Below, piece after piece: positions 17,472-25,452 of a DNA stretch of 60,419 bases; within the stretch, counting starts at the first letter, position 1, and the number at the start of each line of letters is the position of its first letter. This stretch comes from a bacterium (GTDB lineage Bacteria; Actinomycetota; Acidimicrobiia; Spongiisociales; JAENVV01). The position numbers and the translations under genes were made by a program. The DNA lies in contig JAHEDI010000013.1 in the NCBI GenBank assembly GCA_024641305.1, positions 1 to 60,419 on the forward strand, read 5' to 3'. The notes below the pieces were generated by a model. It ran no database searches, had not been told where the DNA came from, and saw nothing but the letters and a program-made list of their open reading frames with translations.

Positions 17472-19016
17472 TTACTGGGAGCCGTTGGTGCGGTCCCTGG
17501 TATCGGTTTCGGGAATCCCGGTTTCCCAGACGCGTGACAGGATCCGGCGGGCGTGTTCGGGGATGCCGGACAGTTCCACCGTCACGTCGGCCTCGATTGC
17601 CTCCTTAACGGCTTGTTTCAGGGCCACCGCACCGGTGTAGTCGATACGACCCAGGCCTTGCAGTTCGATCACGACCGAGGTTGCGTCGGGGTGTGCGGCG
17701 AGTTCCTTGTTGAGGTGGTCACCGAGGCCGGGCGCCGATCCGAAGTACAACACTCCACGGGGGAGGAGATGAACGACGGTGCCGGCGGTCCACGAGGCCA
17801 CGTCTAGTCGCATCTCTCGCCACAGGTGCACGGCGATTCCGAGGAGCGTACCGAAGATGACGGCTCGATCGATGCGTGGTGCGAGCGCCAGCGTGAGTAC
17901 GAACGTGGTGGCGGCCACGACGCCTTGTAACCGGGAGAGTTTCCAGATATCGAGTAGCGCGGGGAGGTCGATCAGCTTAAAGACGCTGATGATCACGATC
18001 GCGCCGAGCACGGCACTCGGCAACGGCTCGATTACAGCGGCAAATGGGAGGAATATGAGGACTCCAAGACCGGCAATGGCGCCGGTTGCCCTGGTTCGAG
18101 CTCCAGCCAACCTGGCCAGAGAGCTTCTGGAGAACGAACCGCCGACCGGGAAGGCCGAACTCAAACCGGCCGCCAGATTGGCAACGCCTTGGCTGATCAG
18201 CTCCCGGTCCGGGTTCCAGGCCTGTCGGTCCATCGTGGCAAACGTTCGCGAGATAGCCGTCGGTTCGGCGAAGCCGACAATGGCGATAACCAGCGCCGGG
18301 ATCACCAGCGAGCCGAACGACGACCATGGCAGGTCAAGAGACAGGGGAGGGAGGCCGGTGGGCACTGTTCCGACGATGGCCCCGTCGTAACCGGACATCG
18401 CCGAATATGCGATCCCGACGAGCATGGCCACGAGTACGCCTGGAAAGAGGGAGTGGAGCTTGCGGCCGGCGAGGATGAGGACGATGGTCGTAACCGACAA
18501 CGCTACGGCCCGCCAATCCCATGCGGCGGTGAGAGCGCGGCCAGCCTCGACGAGTAGCCCACCGTCGCCGGCAGTGACGCCGAGCACTTTGGGAAGTTGG
18601 CTGGCACTGATCAAGATGGCTGATGCCGCGCTGAACCCGGCCACGACGGGTTGTGACATCAGATAGGCGATGAACCCTCCGCCCGTGAGGCCGAGTCCAA
18701 CGCGGATGACTCCAACCATCACAGCGAGAAGCGCCGCCAGCTTCACGTACTCGGCTGAAGCGGTGGTTGCACCAGAGCCGGCCAGGACTCCAAAGGTCAA
18801 GATGGCCGTCATGGCGACTGGACCGGTCTGCAGATACGGAGAAGAGGCGAAGAATGCGGCGATGATCGTCGGGAGGATTGCCGCGAAAAGCCCAACGTAG
18901 GCCGGCATACCGGCTAGCTGCGCATAGGCCAACGCTTGAGGAATCAGGACCATGGCGACGCTGATTCCGGCGACAACGTCGTAGACGCTTAGTTTGTGGG
19001 CGGTTAACCGTTTCAA
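17472..19016 (-). CDS. SulP-family anion transporter with STAS domain
   Basis: Membrane transporter of 514 residues, family SLC26/SulP, whose members move sulfate or other anions. It has about 12-14 hydrophobic segments (10-400) followed by a cytoplasmic STAS domain (about 415-500). The family features near the N-terminus, AGISVAMVLIPQALAYAQLAG, and GGSFSRSSLARLAGARTR in the middle are clear. The TTG start at 19016 lies 22 bases after the stop of the rhodanese-MBL gene, so the two are probably one operon. Together with the sulfur genes nearby this suggests sulfate handling, perhaps removal of the oxidation product, but the direction is not shown by sequence. Confidence 0.88.
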   Translation of the reverse strand: MKRLTAHKLSVYDVVAGISVAMVLIPQALAYAQLAGMPAYVGLFAAILPTIIAAFFASSPYLQTGPVAMTAILTFGVLAGSGATTASAEYVKLAALLAVMVGVIRVGLGLTGGGFIAYLMSQPVVAGFSAASAILISASQLPKVLGVTAGDGGLLVEAGRALTAAWDWRAVALSVTTIVLILAGRKLHSLFPGVLVAMLVGIAYSAMSGYDGAIVGTVPTGLPPLSLDLPWSSFGSLVIPALVIAIVGFAEPTAISRTFATMDRQAWNPDRELISQGVANLAAGLSSAFPVGGSFSRSSLARLAGARTRATGAIAGLGVLIFLPFAAVIEPLPSAVLGAIVIISVFKLIDLPALLDIWKLSRLQGVVAATTFVLTLALAPRIDRAVIFGTLLGIAVHLWREMRLDVASWTAGTVVHLLPRGVLYFGSAPGLGDHLNKELAAHPDATSVVIELQGLGRIDYTGAVALKQAVKEAIEADVTVELSGIPEHARRILSRVWETGIPETDTRDRTNGSQ

Positions 19017-19038
19017 AACGAATCGAGCCTACAACCCG

Positions 19039-20160
19039 TTACTTCGACAGCGCGCACTCGTTCCGCCCGACTTCGAGCTCCTTGGCTTCCTGTTCGGTGG
19101 GGGTCACCCGCCCCAGGTTCACCTTGCGAATGTCGGCGTAGATTGCCGGCGGGGTTCCGAGGTGGGAGACGACATGTTCGACAAACGCCTCTTCGTCTTC
19201 GATGGACACCACCGGGTCAAACTCAAGAAGGTCTCCGAGGCGTCGCCGAATGGTGCCATCGGCGTTCGACTCGGAACGACTCGTGTAATGGGCTGGACAG
19301 ATTTCCAGATCATGATCGAGGGGGCTCAGTTTGTCGTGAATCGTGTGAAACAGATCACGCGCCCACGGCTCGGTTTCGCCACCGAGGTCGGGACGTCCAA
19401 CGCCAGTAACAAAGACAGCGTCACCGGTCATGAGGAATTTCCCTGCTACTTCTAGCGAAGTGGACCCGGGAGTATGCCCGGGAGTGGCTACGGATCGCAC
19501 GACCAGTTCAACCTCTCCGAATGTAAAGGTTTGGCCATCGACCAGAGTCTCGTAGACAAAGGCGGCGGATTCAGCATCGCCCTCGGCGATGTGATAGGTG
19601 GCGCTCGTGTGCTCTCGAAGATCGCGACCGAGCGAGATGTGATCGGCATGCAGGTGGGTATCAAAGATGTGGGTGAGGGTGGCGTCCATGTCCGCGGCGA
19701 CCTTCAAGTACGCCTCCATGTTGGCCGCTCCATCAATAACAGCCATTTCGTGTCCGCGAGCCCCGACTGCGTATGAGAGGCATGCCTTGGCGGTTCGATC
19801 GAACTGGATCACGAAATGGGTGCCGTCGTCGAGGATCGTGCGAGGGACAAGCGTGGCCGCCCAGGCATCCATGCCCCCGGCAAGGTTGACAACGTTGGGC
19901 AGTTCAAGCATCTCGGCCACCATTTCCGAGGATCCACCATGGGCACAGACGACCACCACATCGCGGTCTTTCGGAACCGATATCTTGGAGATATCCTCAA
20001 GAGCGGTCCAGTAGGGAATGTTGACGGTTTCCACCGGCACCTTGCCCTCGATCTTCCATCGATCGAACGCGTCGGGAGCCCGGACATCGAGGATATAGGG
20101 CGCCTCGGCCGGATCCTCGATCCGGGCGGCGAGTTCGTTGGTAGTCATCGATGAAATCAC
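19039..20160 (-). CDS. Rhodanese / metallo-beta-lactamase fusion (persulfide dioxygenase-like)
   Basis: Protein of 373 residues with a rhodanese domain first (about 6-105) and an MBL domain second (about 110-330). The rhodanese loop is C72-A-H-G-G-S-S, with the sulfur-carrying cysteine. The MBL metal site shows THLHADH (H169, H171, D173, H174), H229 in TPGHTPG and the later TGDAVF and PAHY residues. This fits an iron-dependent persulfide dioxygenase that converts glutathione-type persulfide to sulfite. The start is the GTG at 20160 because AGGAGG (20167-20172) lies six bases upstream; ATG at 20148 is weaker. The domain order is the reverse of known dioxygenase-rhodanese fusions. It is first in an operon with SulP. 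Confidence 0.85.
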   Translation of the reverse strand: MISSMTTNELAARIEDPAEAPYILDVRAPDAFDRWKIEGKVPVETVNIPYWTALEDISKISVPKDRDVVVVCAHGGSSEMVAEMLELPNVVNLAGGMDAWAATLVPRTILDDGTHFVIQFDRTAKACLSYAVGARGHEMAVIDGAANMEAYLKVAADMDATLTHIFDTHLHADHISLGRDLREHTSATYHIAEGDAESAAFVYETLVDGQTFTFGEVELVVRSVATPGHTPGSTSLEVAGKFLMTGDAVFVTGVGRPDLGGETEPWARDLFHTIHDKLSPLDHDLEICPAHYTSRSESNADGTIRRRLGDLLEFDPVVSIEDEEAFVEHVVSHLGTPPAIYADIRKVNLGRVTPTEQEAKELEVGRNECALSK

Positions 20161-20207
20161 GGTGTGCCTCCTGTCTGCATCGACAGGTGAGTCTCGCAGA
20201 TCTTCAA

Positions 20208-20227
20208 GTATTCGAATACGCGCATAC
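20208..20227 (-). promoter_or_regulatory. Inverted-repeat operator of the rhodanese-MBL operon
   Basis: On the plus strand GTATTCG and CGCATAC flank a six-base spacer (7-6-7, one mismatch). Read on the gene's strand, GTATGCGCGTATTCGAATAC matches the site at 22898-22917 at 15 of 20 positions. It lies 16 bases downstream of a possible -35 (TTGCCC, 20249-20244) and upstream of the GTG, where a repressor would block transcription. The likely ligand is the ArsR-family protein encoded at 22491-22814. Confidence 0.6.
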
Positions 20228-20329
20228 AAGTGTGCCATCGGACGGGCAACTGCGCAACAGGATGTTTGTTTCCCTGACTCAGAATGGGGTCTTTCCCCTA
20301 TGGTGGAGAAGCTCGTTGAGGAGGAAGAT

Positions 20330-20776
20330 ATGGGGATGAAAGATCGCACTCGTACCCCGCTGATTGTCCTGGCTGCCGTCGTATTTGCGGCGGTGCTGGG
20401 GGGTGCTCTGTATGGAGCGCTTACCGAACCCGATACCTACGACCCGACCACCCCGGAGGGAGTCGTCCAGGTGTATCTCAAGGCCGTCTTTGATGGCGAC
20501 GAGATCGCCTCTCTGAATAGCATGACGGCTGATCTGGCTGATCGCTGCCGACAGGACTCGAACTCCCTCGACTATCGAACAGATGGTGCCAGGGTGTTTC
20601 TGGATACGACCACGATTGACAATGACACCGCCACCGTGGCCATTGAGATCCGTCATTCGAGTGACGGAATAGATGAATGGATAGAAAACGAAACGATCTG
20701 GCTTGAAAAGTCCGCCGATAGTTGGCAGATCAGCCAGCCACCGTGGCCGTATTGGGACTGTGTGAAGGAGCAATGA
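20330..20776 (+). CDS. Small membrane-anchored protein, NTF2-like
   Basis: Protein of 148 residues. The ATG at 20330 follows GAGGAGGAAG at good spacing; upstream in-frame codons lie in the opposite-strand promoter. One membrane helix (about 9-32, LIVLAAVVFAAVLGGALYGA) is followed by an outside domain. That domain begins TPEGVVQVYLKAVFDGD, the layout of small NTF2-like domains (often DUF4878 or similar). The function is unknown. One base separates its stop from the ATG of the large membrane protein at 20778, so the two are one operon. Their link to the sulfur genes on either side is not evident. Confidence 0.65.
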   Translation: MGMKDRTRTPLIVLAAVVFAAVLGGALYGALTEPDTYDPTTPEGVVQVYLKAVFDGDEIASLNSMTADLADRCRQDSNSLDYRTDGARVFLDTTTIDNDTATVAIEIRHSSDGIDEWIENETIWLEKSADSWQISQPPWPYWDCVKEQ

Positions 20777-20777
20777 C

Positions 20778-22466
20778 ATGAACTTCGTGATTCTCTTGGT
20801 GGCGGTCGTGGCGGGGGTTGCCGTATTCATGTCCGTCCGGCGACCATCGGCCGAAGGTACCGCCGAACAAACCGGCTCAACGATCCGGCGTCTCTTCCAA
20901 TACGCCCTGCTCTTCGGGACGGTTGTCCTCGTCGCAAATGGTCTTAGCTCCGTTCTCGGGCAAGCCTTCAGTATCAACGAGATTGCCGGTGACCGCCGCA
21001 GCCTCGCTCTGCCACTGGCGTACCTGTCGGTTGGCTTACCAGCCGGCCTACTTCTCGCCAGATGGGTCCGCAGACAGCACCTTCGCCAGCCGCTCGAAGC
21101 TGAGTCCCCGGCGTGGACGCTGTACCTGTCGATCGCCTCGATTACGTCTCTGATCGTATTCGTTGTGGCTGCCCTTAGGATGCTTGAGGCGCTGTTCGGA
21201 GCTGAGAGCTACTCCGGTGATGCGTTAGCCAGGATGATCGTCTGGCTCGCCGTATGGGCTGGCCATTGGGTTCTCGCCAGCCGCGCCCCCCGTCAGGACC
21301 GACTGGTCTGGCATCGGCTGGCTGGATCGGCCACCGGACTCGTGGTGGCTAGCGTCGGCCTTGGCAACACGATTGCTTCGGCCCTTCGGCAGCTGTTCGA
21401 TCAGATGTCGGGAGGTCTGGCCGCCGCCAACTACTCGTGGACGTGGCGCAACGGGGTGTCCTGGCTGATCATCGGCGGTCTCGTGTGGGGTTGGTACTGG
21501 ATGGCGAATGCCATTCGCACCGACCGGTCCAGCGGTCCGTTCCAGGGATACGTTGTCATTTTGGGTGTGCTATCTGGACTGATCACGGCCCTGGTGGCGA
21601 CCTCGGGGCTCTTGTATGACGTTCTCGTGTGGTTTCTGGGTGATGCCGAATCATCCGCCTGGAAGCAGTTCGAGTCGGCCCCTGGCGGGGTGGCAGCCCT
21701 TGTCACCGGGCTGTGGGTGTGGTGGTATCACCGGACGGTCTTGAGCCCGGAGCGGTCGGAGGGCCGGCCTGAGATCTATCGTGTCTATGACTACCTCGTG
21801 TCCGTGGCGGGCCTCGTCACATCCGCAACCGGTGCAACGATTCTGCTCGTCGCTTTCTTTGATACCTTCTCCCGCCAGGGAGAGGTTGCCGGTAGCGGCG
21901 GAGGTATCAACCTCGTGTTGGCCGCGGTCACTGCTTTCCTGGTTGGCGTGCCGGTTTGGGGACTGGTCTGGTTGCGCACGCAACGGTTGGCGGCCGGTTC
22001 GGGCGAAGAGACGAACTCGGTTTCACGGCGTACGTACCTCTTCTCGCTTATCGGCGTTGGTGGAACGACTGCCCTCATTAGCCTCATCTCGGTCTTCTTC
22101 TCGGTTTTCCAGTCGATACTCGGAGAGACGAGCAATCTGTTGCGTGACATTCGGATCCCGTTGTCGCTGGTGATAACGGTCGGATCGTTGGCCGTCTATC
22201 ACTGGCTCGTGTTTAAGCGGGATCGGGTGGCCTATCCGGCAGAATCGAGCGGGATCCGGTCGATTCTGCTGGTTGGTGCAAGCGAAGAAGTCGGCAAAGC
22301 GGTTGCCCACAAGATCGGGGCCAAGGTGCAGATTCTTGAGCGGTCCGACGATGCTGAGATGCTCGCGTTCGACGACGTTATGAAAGCTCTCGAAGGGAAG
22401 ATGGCAGCACGGGTGCTGGTGGTAGCCAATGGCGATACGCCTGAAGTTATCCCGCTGAAACACTGA
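20778..22466 (+). CDS. DUF5671-type multi-pass membrane protein
   Basis: Protein of 562 residues with about 14 hydrophobic helices in repeated groups of four, like DUF5671-domain proteins. The N-terminus MNFVILLVAVVAGVAVFMSV and the pattern RRLFQYALLFGTVVLV are typical of that family. After the last helix (about 480) comes a soluble tail of 80 residues with alternating strands and helices (SILLVGASEEVGKAV). AAGGAG precedes the ATG, and the gene is coupled to 20330. It converges on arsR with 24 bases between the stops. No biochemical role is known for the family. Confidence 0.65.
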   Translation: MNFVILLVAVVAGVAVFMSVRRPSAEGTAEQTGSTIRRLFQYALLFGTVVLVANGLSSVLGQAFSINEIAGDRRSLALPLAYLSVGLPAGLLLARWVRRQHLRQPLEAESPAWTLYLSIASITSLIVFVVAALRMLEALFGAESYSGDALARMIVWLAVWAGHWVLASRAPRQDRLVWHRLAGSATGLVVASVGLGNTIASALRQLFDQMSGGLAAANYSWTWRNGVSWLIIGGLVWGWYWMANAIRTDRSSGPFQGYVVILGVLSGLITALVATSGLLYDVLVWFLGDAESSAWKQFESAPGGVAALVTGLWVWWYHRTVLSPERSEGRPEIYRVYDYLVSVAGLVTSATGATILLVAFFDTFSRQGEVAGSGGGINLVLAAVTAFLVGVPVWGLVWLRTQRLAAGSGEETNSVSRRTYLFSLIGVGGTTALISLISVFFSVFQSILGETSNLLRDIRIPLSLVITVGSLAVYHWLVFKRDRVAYPAESSGIRSILLVGASEEVGKAVAHKIGAKVQILERSDDAEMLAFDDVMKALEGKMAARVLVVANGDTPEVIPLKH

Positions 22467-22490
22467 GGTCTGCGACGGAATGCCGGCGGT

Positions 22491-22814
22491 TTACGAGGCC
22501 AGTTCAGCCAGTCCGGCGGGGATCTGCTCGTTCATGACTTCCCGGAGCAGATCCATCGCCTCGATGATCTTTGGCGACGTTACCGAGTAGAACACCTTTT
22601 GGGCGTCCTTGCGAGAACGAACGAGACCTTTTTCCCGCAGCACAGCGAGGTGTTGGGAGACATTGGCCTGAGGCAAGTCGAGGTCGTCGCACAGGTCCAT
22701 GACGGCCAGCTCGCCATCGCGTAACGCGTTGATGATGAGCAGTCGTTTGGGGTCGGCGAGGCCTTTGCAAACGCTCGCATGGAGCTGGATCAGTTCTGTC
22801 TCGATTGCTGACAT
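22491..22814 (-). CDS. ArsR-family transcriptional regulator
   Basis: Winged-helix repressor of 107 residues from the ATG at 22814; a TTG six codons upstream is also in frame. The DNA-binding helices are in LDLPQANVSQHLAVLREKGLV (about 45-65), with the wing in RKDAQKVFYSV. The metal/arsenic motif ELCVCDLC of classical ArsR is here ELAVMDLC, so only the last cysteine (C42) remains. C16 is the only other cysteine. It is therefore unlikely to be an arsenic sensor. A thiol or persulfide switch is possible, though the C16/C42 pair does not match the known BigR/SqrR positions. It is divergent from the DsrE-like gene; the shared operator suggests autoregulation. Confidence 0.85.
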   Translation of the reverse strand: MSAIETELIQLHASVCKGLADPKRLLIINALRDGELAVMDLCDDLDLPQANVSQHLAVLREKGLVRSRKDAQKVFYSVTSPKIIEAMDLLREVMNEQIPAGLAELAS

Positions 22815-22872
22815 GCGCCCATGATGGCACAACTTGTCCGAGAAGAAAACCTTGTGTCACCGGAATTCTTCC

Positions 22873-22901
22873 TTGACAATCGTATGGTCCGCCACAAATA
22901 T
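22873..22901 (+). promoter_or_regulatory. Promoter of the DsrE-TusA operon
   Basis: A perfect -35 TTGACA (22873-22878) is followed after 17 bases by AAATAT (22896-22901) as a weak -10. The operator at 22898-22917 overlaps this -10, so bound repressor would exclude RNA polymerase. Confidence 0.55.
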
Positions 22902-22917
22902 GCGCATGTTCGCATAT
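22898..22917 (+). promoter_or_regulatory. Inverted-repeat operator between arsR and the DsrE-like gene
   Basis: ATATGCG (22898-22904) and CGCATAT (22911-22917) form a perfect inverted repeat around a six-base spacer. It sits over the -10 of the DsrE-like gene and within the region upstream of the divergent arsR. ArsR-family dimers bind AT-rich inverted repeats of this size. The same layout recurs at 20208-20227. Confidence 0.65.
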
Positions 22918-22947
22918 GTGTATATGTCGACATCGGAGGAGACCGTC

Positions 22948-23493
22948 ATGACAACCACTGACTTGGAGGACGCCGTCGCGGCAGCGGCTGAGGCCGCGGC
23001 CGAGGATACGGTGCCCCAAAAAGAGAAGATGGTGCTCATCGCAGCATCGGGTGACCTCGACAAGGCCTGGCCGGTGATGATTCTGGCTACCACTGGAGCG
23101 GCGTATGGGATGGACGTGACTGTGTTCTTTACGTTCTGGGGCCTTGGTATTTTGAAACGGCACGACGCCGGAATCACCGGTGATGATTGGCGCCAGAAGA
23201 TGATGTCCGTATTCAAGAAGGGTTCGCCAGACGGCCTCCAGTTGTCCACGATGAACTTCGGAGGAATCGGAGCCAAGCTCATGAAAGATCTGGCCGACGA
23301 CAAGAAGGTGGCCTCCGTCCAGGAGCTCCTGGAGTTGGCTCAGGGGATGGGCGTCAAGTTATGGCCGTGTCAGATGACGATGGACCTCATGGGTCTTGAC
23401 CTCGATGACATGATTCCCGGCCTTGACCAGCCGGCCGGCGCCGGTTCAGCAATTTCCCTTATGAAACAAGCTTCGATCTCCCTGTTCATTTGA
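22948..23493 (+). CDS. DsrE/DsrF-family sulfurtransferase-like protein
   Basis: Protein of 181 residues. The start is the ATG at 22948, eight bases after GGAGG; the longer frame runs through the promoter and is not used. After a charged alanine-rich N-terminus (1-28), the DsrE fold starts at KMVLIAASGDLDKAWPVMILA. FFTFWGLGILKR and LWPCQMTMDLMGL carry the family's features. C141 in WPCQM is the only cysteine and is the probable sulfur-accepting residue, as in DsrE2-type proteins. In sulfur oxidisers, DsrE2 and TusA exchange sulfane sulfur. TusA follows 61 bases downstream. Confidence 0.88.
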   Translation: MTTTDLEDAVAAAAEAAAEDTVPQKEKMVLIAASGDLDKAWPVMILATTGAAYGMDVTVFFTFWGLGILKRHDAGITGDDWRQKMMSVFKKGSPDGLQLSTMNFGGIGAKLMKDLADDKKVASVQELLELAQGMGVKLWPCQMTMDLMGLDLDDMIPGLDQPAGAGSAISLMKQASISLFI

Positions 23494-23554
23494 GCAGGCC
23501 GTTCGGCCAATCCCACGATCTGAAGCAGTTCATCCCCACTTGGAAGGTACCTAC

Positions 23555-23779
23555 ATGGCAGACAAAGTTGTTGACGCACGAGGGCTTCAGTGCCCGATGC
23601 CCGTGATCAAAGTTGCCCAAGGCATCAACGAAATCACATCCGGTCAAACCCTTGAGGTGATCGCCACCGACAATGGTGCGCTGTCCGACATCCCCGCCTG
23701 GTCCAAAGACATGGGCCATTCGCTCAAGGAGCAGTTCTCCCAGGAAGGCGAGCACCACTTCATCATTGAGAAGTCCTAG
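23555..23779 (+). CDS. tusA: TusA-family sulfur carrier protein
   Basis: Small cytoplasmic persulfide carrier of 74 residues. The signature CPMP with the sulfur-binding C13 is in DARGLQCPMPVIKV, and the alternating strand-helix pattern of the family continues to HHFIIEKS. The start is the ATG at 23555 with GGAAGG upstream; a TTG at 23540 is in frame but less likely. It is cotranscribed with the DsrE-like gene. In sulfur oxidisers TusA receives sulfur from rhodaneses and passes it towards oxidation; in other bacteria it serves tRNA thiolation. The neighbours here favour the first role. Confidence 0.93.
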   Translation: MADKVVDARGLQCPMPVIKVAQGINEITSGQTLEVIATDNGALSDIPAWSKDMGHSLKEQFSQEGEHHFIIEKS

Positions 23780-23862
23780 TCGCTGGTTTTCCGGCCTCTC
23801 CGGTGGTGCCGGCGAGCGGACCACAAGCGATAGGATATCCGTCGAGCCTTGAAGGAGTCCCA

Positions 23863-23895
23863 TTGGTTGCCCACTGCATTGGTGAAGTCGCGTGA
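23863..23895 (+). other. Possible leader mini-ORF before the FeS-NrfD gene
   Basis: GAAGGAG (23851-23857) is followed five bases later by a TTG that opens ten codons (M-V-A-H-C-I-G-E-V-A) ending in TGA at 23893-23895. That TGA overlaps the GTG start of the next gene (GTGA). The large gene has no Shine-Dalgarno sequence of its own, so it may be translated by coupling to this leader. Inference only; a chance ORF is possible. Confidence 0.3.
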
Positions 23896-25439
23896 GATAC
23901 GGTTTTGTCATCGACCAGCACAAGTGCATCGGCTGTCACGCCTGCACGGTGGCTTGCAAAACGGAACACGATGTTCCACTTGGGGTCAACCGAACCTGGG
24001 TCAAGTATGTCGAAAAGGGTGCCTGGCCTGATTCGACCAGGGTGTTTTCTGTTATGCGGTGTAATCACTGCACCGACGCCCCGTGTGTGACGATCTGCCC
24101 GACCAGGGCGTTGTTCAAGCGAGACACCGGGATCGTCGATTTCAATACGGATTCGTGCATCGGCTGCAAGTCCTGCATGCAGGCCTGCCCTTATGACGCC
24201 CTCTATATCGATCCCCACGAGCACACGGCCCAGAAGTGCAACTACTGCTCACACCGTACAGAGATCGGCCTTGAGCCGGCTTGCGTGGTTGTGTGTCCCG
24301 AGCAAGCGATCATTGCCGGCGACCTTGAGGACCCCACCACGAAGATCGCCAACCTGGTCCGCTCTGAAAAGACGAGTCAACGCGCCGTCGAGCAAGGCAC
24401 CCGGCCCAACTTGTATTACATGGGTGCCGATCAAGCGAGCCTCGATCCGTTGGCCGCCCAACCGCTCACCCACGGAGGGATCTGGAAGGACAGTGACTCG
24501 TTCCTGACCGTTGACCCGTCAGCCGACCATCACACCGCCCACCTTCAGGCCGACAGCGGTGCCCCACCCCGGGTTGTCTACAACACCGAACATCCCATGC
24601 CATGGGGTTGGCGGGTCTCGTCGTATTTCTTGACGAAGGGCATCGCCGCCGGGCTGATCCTGGCAGTTGCCATGGCCATGCTGGCGGGTGCTTCGACCGA
24701 CAATGCCTTCACGGCCTGGGTGATTCCGCTGGTGGCCGGATTGTTCCTTGCTCTCACAGGTGCCTTACTCGTGTGGGACCTGAAACGACCTGATCGCTTT
24801 TACTACTTGCTGACAAGGGGTAACCCGGGTTCATGGTTGGTCAAGGGCGCCTACATCCTGTCGGCCTATGCCGCGTTGATGGGCGTGTGGTTCCTGGCTG
24901 GAGTGTTCGGGGCGGATTCGATCGTGCGGATATGCATCTTGATCGGAGTTCCGTTGGCGCTGGCCCTGTCTGGCTATACGGCCTTCCTCTTCGGCCAAGC
25001 CGAGGCACGGGACCTGTGGCAGTCGCCGATGCTGCTCTGGCACATGCTCGCCGGGGCCTTTGCCGTCGGCGGTGGGTTTGCCCTCATCCTGTCATTGTTT
25101 GTTGACCTTTCGGAGACGGCCACCACGGCCTTTTTGTGGACCATGATCGGTGGGTCGGCCGCCCTGGGAGCCATCGCCTGGGGCGAATTGGTTTCGAGGC
25201 ACCCAACCCGCAATATCACCGAGGCGGTCCATCACATGACCCAGGGCGTGTATCGGACCGAGTGGTGGGTTGGGGGAATTCTCCTCGGCGTATTCGCTCC
25301 GATTGCTTCGGGCGCCCTCGCCCTCACCGGTAACGGGGGAGCGGGCATTGCTGCCCTCGGCGGTCTGGCCGCCTGTACCGGAATTTGGTTCTCCGATGAT
25401 GCGATGGTCAAAGCCGGCCAGTCGGTTCCACTGTCGTGA
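23892..25439 (+). CDS. Ferredoxin-NrfD fusion: electron-transfer and quinone-linked subunit of a Mo oxidoreductase
   Basis: Protein of 515 residues joining two subunits that are usually separate. Residues 1-145 are a PsrB/DmsB-type ferredoxin with 16 cysteines for four 4Fe-4S clusters (C12, C15, C18, C22; C57, C60, C65, C69; C89, C92, C95, C99; C116, C119, C131, C135). A linker (about 145-235) leads to a NrfD/PsrC-like membrane part with about eight helices (240-505). The fusion would pass electrons between the Mo subunit encoded 14 bases downstream and the quinone pool. The GTG at 23892 is the only start, since a stop lies three codons upstream. There is no Tat signal, so the ferredoxin end is cytoplasmic. 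Confidence 0.88.
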   Translation: MRYGFVIDQHKCIGCHACTVACKTEHDVPLGVNRTWVKYVEKGAWPDSTRVFSVMRCNHCTDAPCVTICPTRALFKRDTGIVDFNTDSCIGCKSCMQACPYDALYIDPHEHTAQKCNYCSHRTEIGLEPACVVVCPEQAIIAGDLEDPTTKIANLVRSEKTSQRAVEQGTRPNLYYMGADQASLDPLAAQPLTHGGIWKDSDSFLTVDPSADHHTAHLQADSGAPPRVVYNTEHPMPWGWRVSSYFLTKGIAAGLILAVAMAMLAGASTDNAFTAWVIPLVAGLFLALTGALLVWDLKRPDRFYYLLTRGNPGSWLVKGAYILSAYAALMGVWFLAGVFGADSIVRICILIGVPLALALSGYTAFLFGQAEARDLWQSPMLLWHMLAGAFAVGGGFALILSLFVDLSETATTAFLWTMIGGSAALGAIAWGELVSRHPTRNITEAVHHMTQGVYRTEWWVGGILLGVFAPIASGALALTGNGGAGIAALGGLAACTGIWFSDDAMVKAGQSVPLS

Positions 25440-25452
25440 AAGGTCTGCTGAG

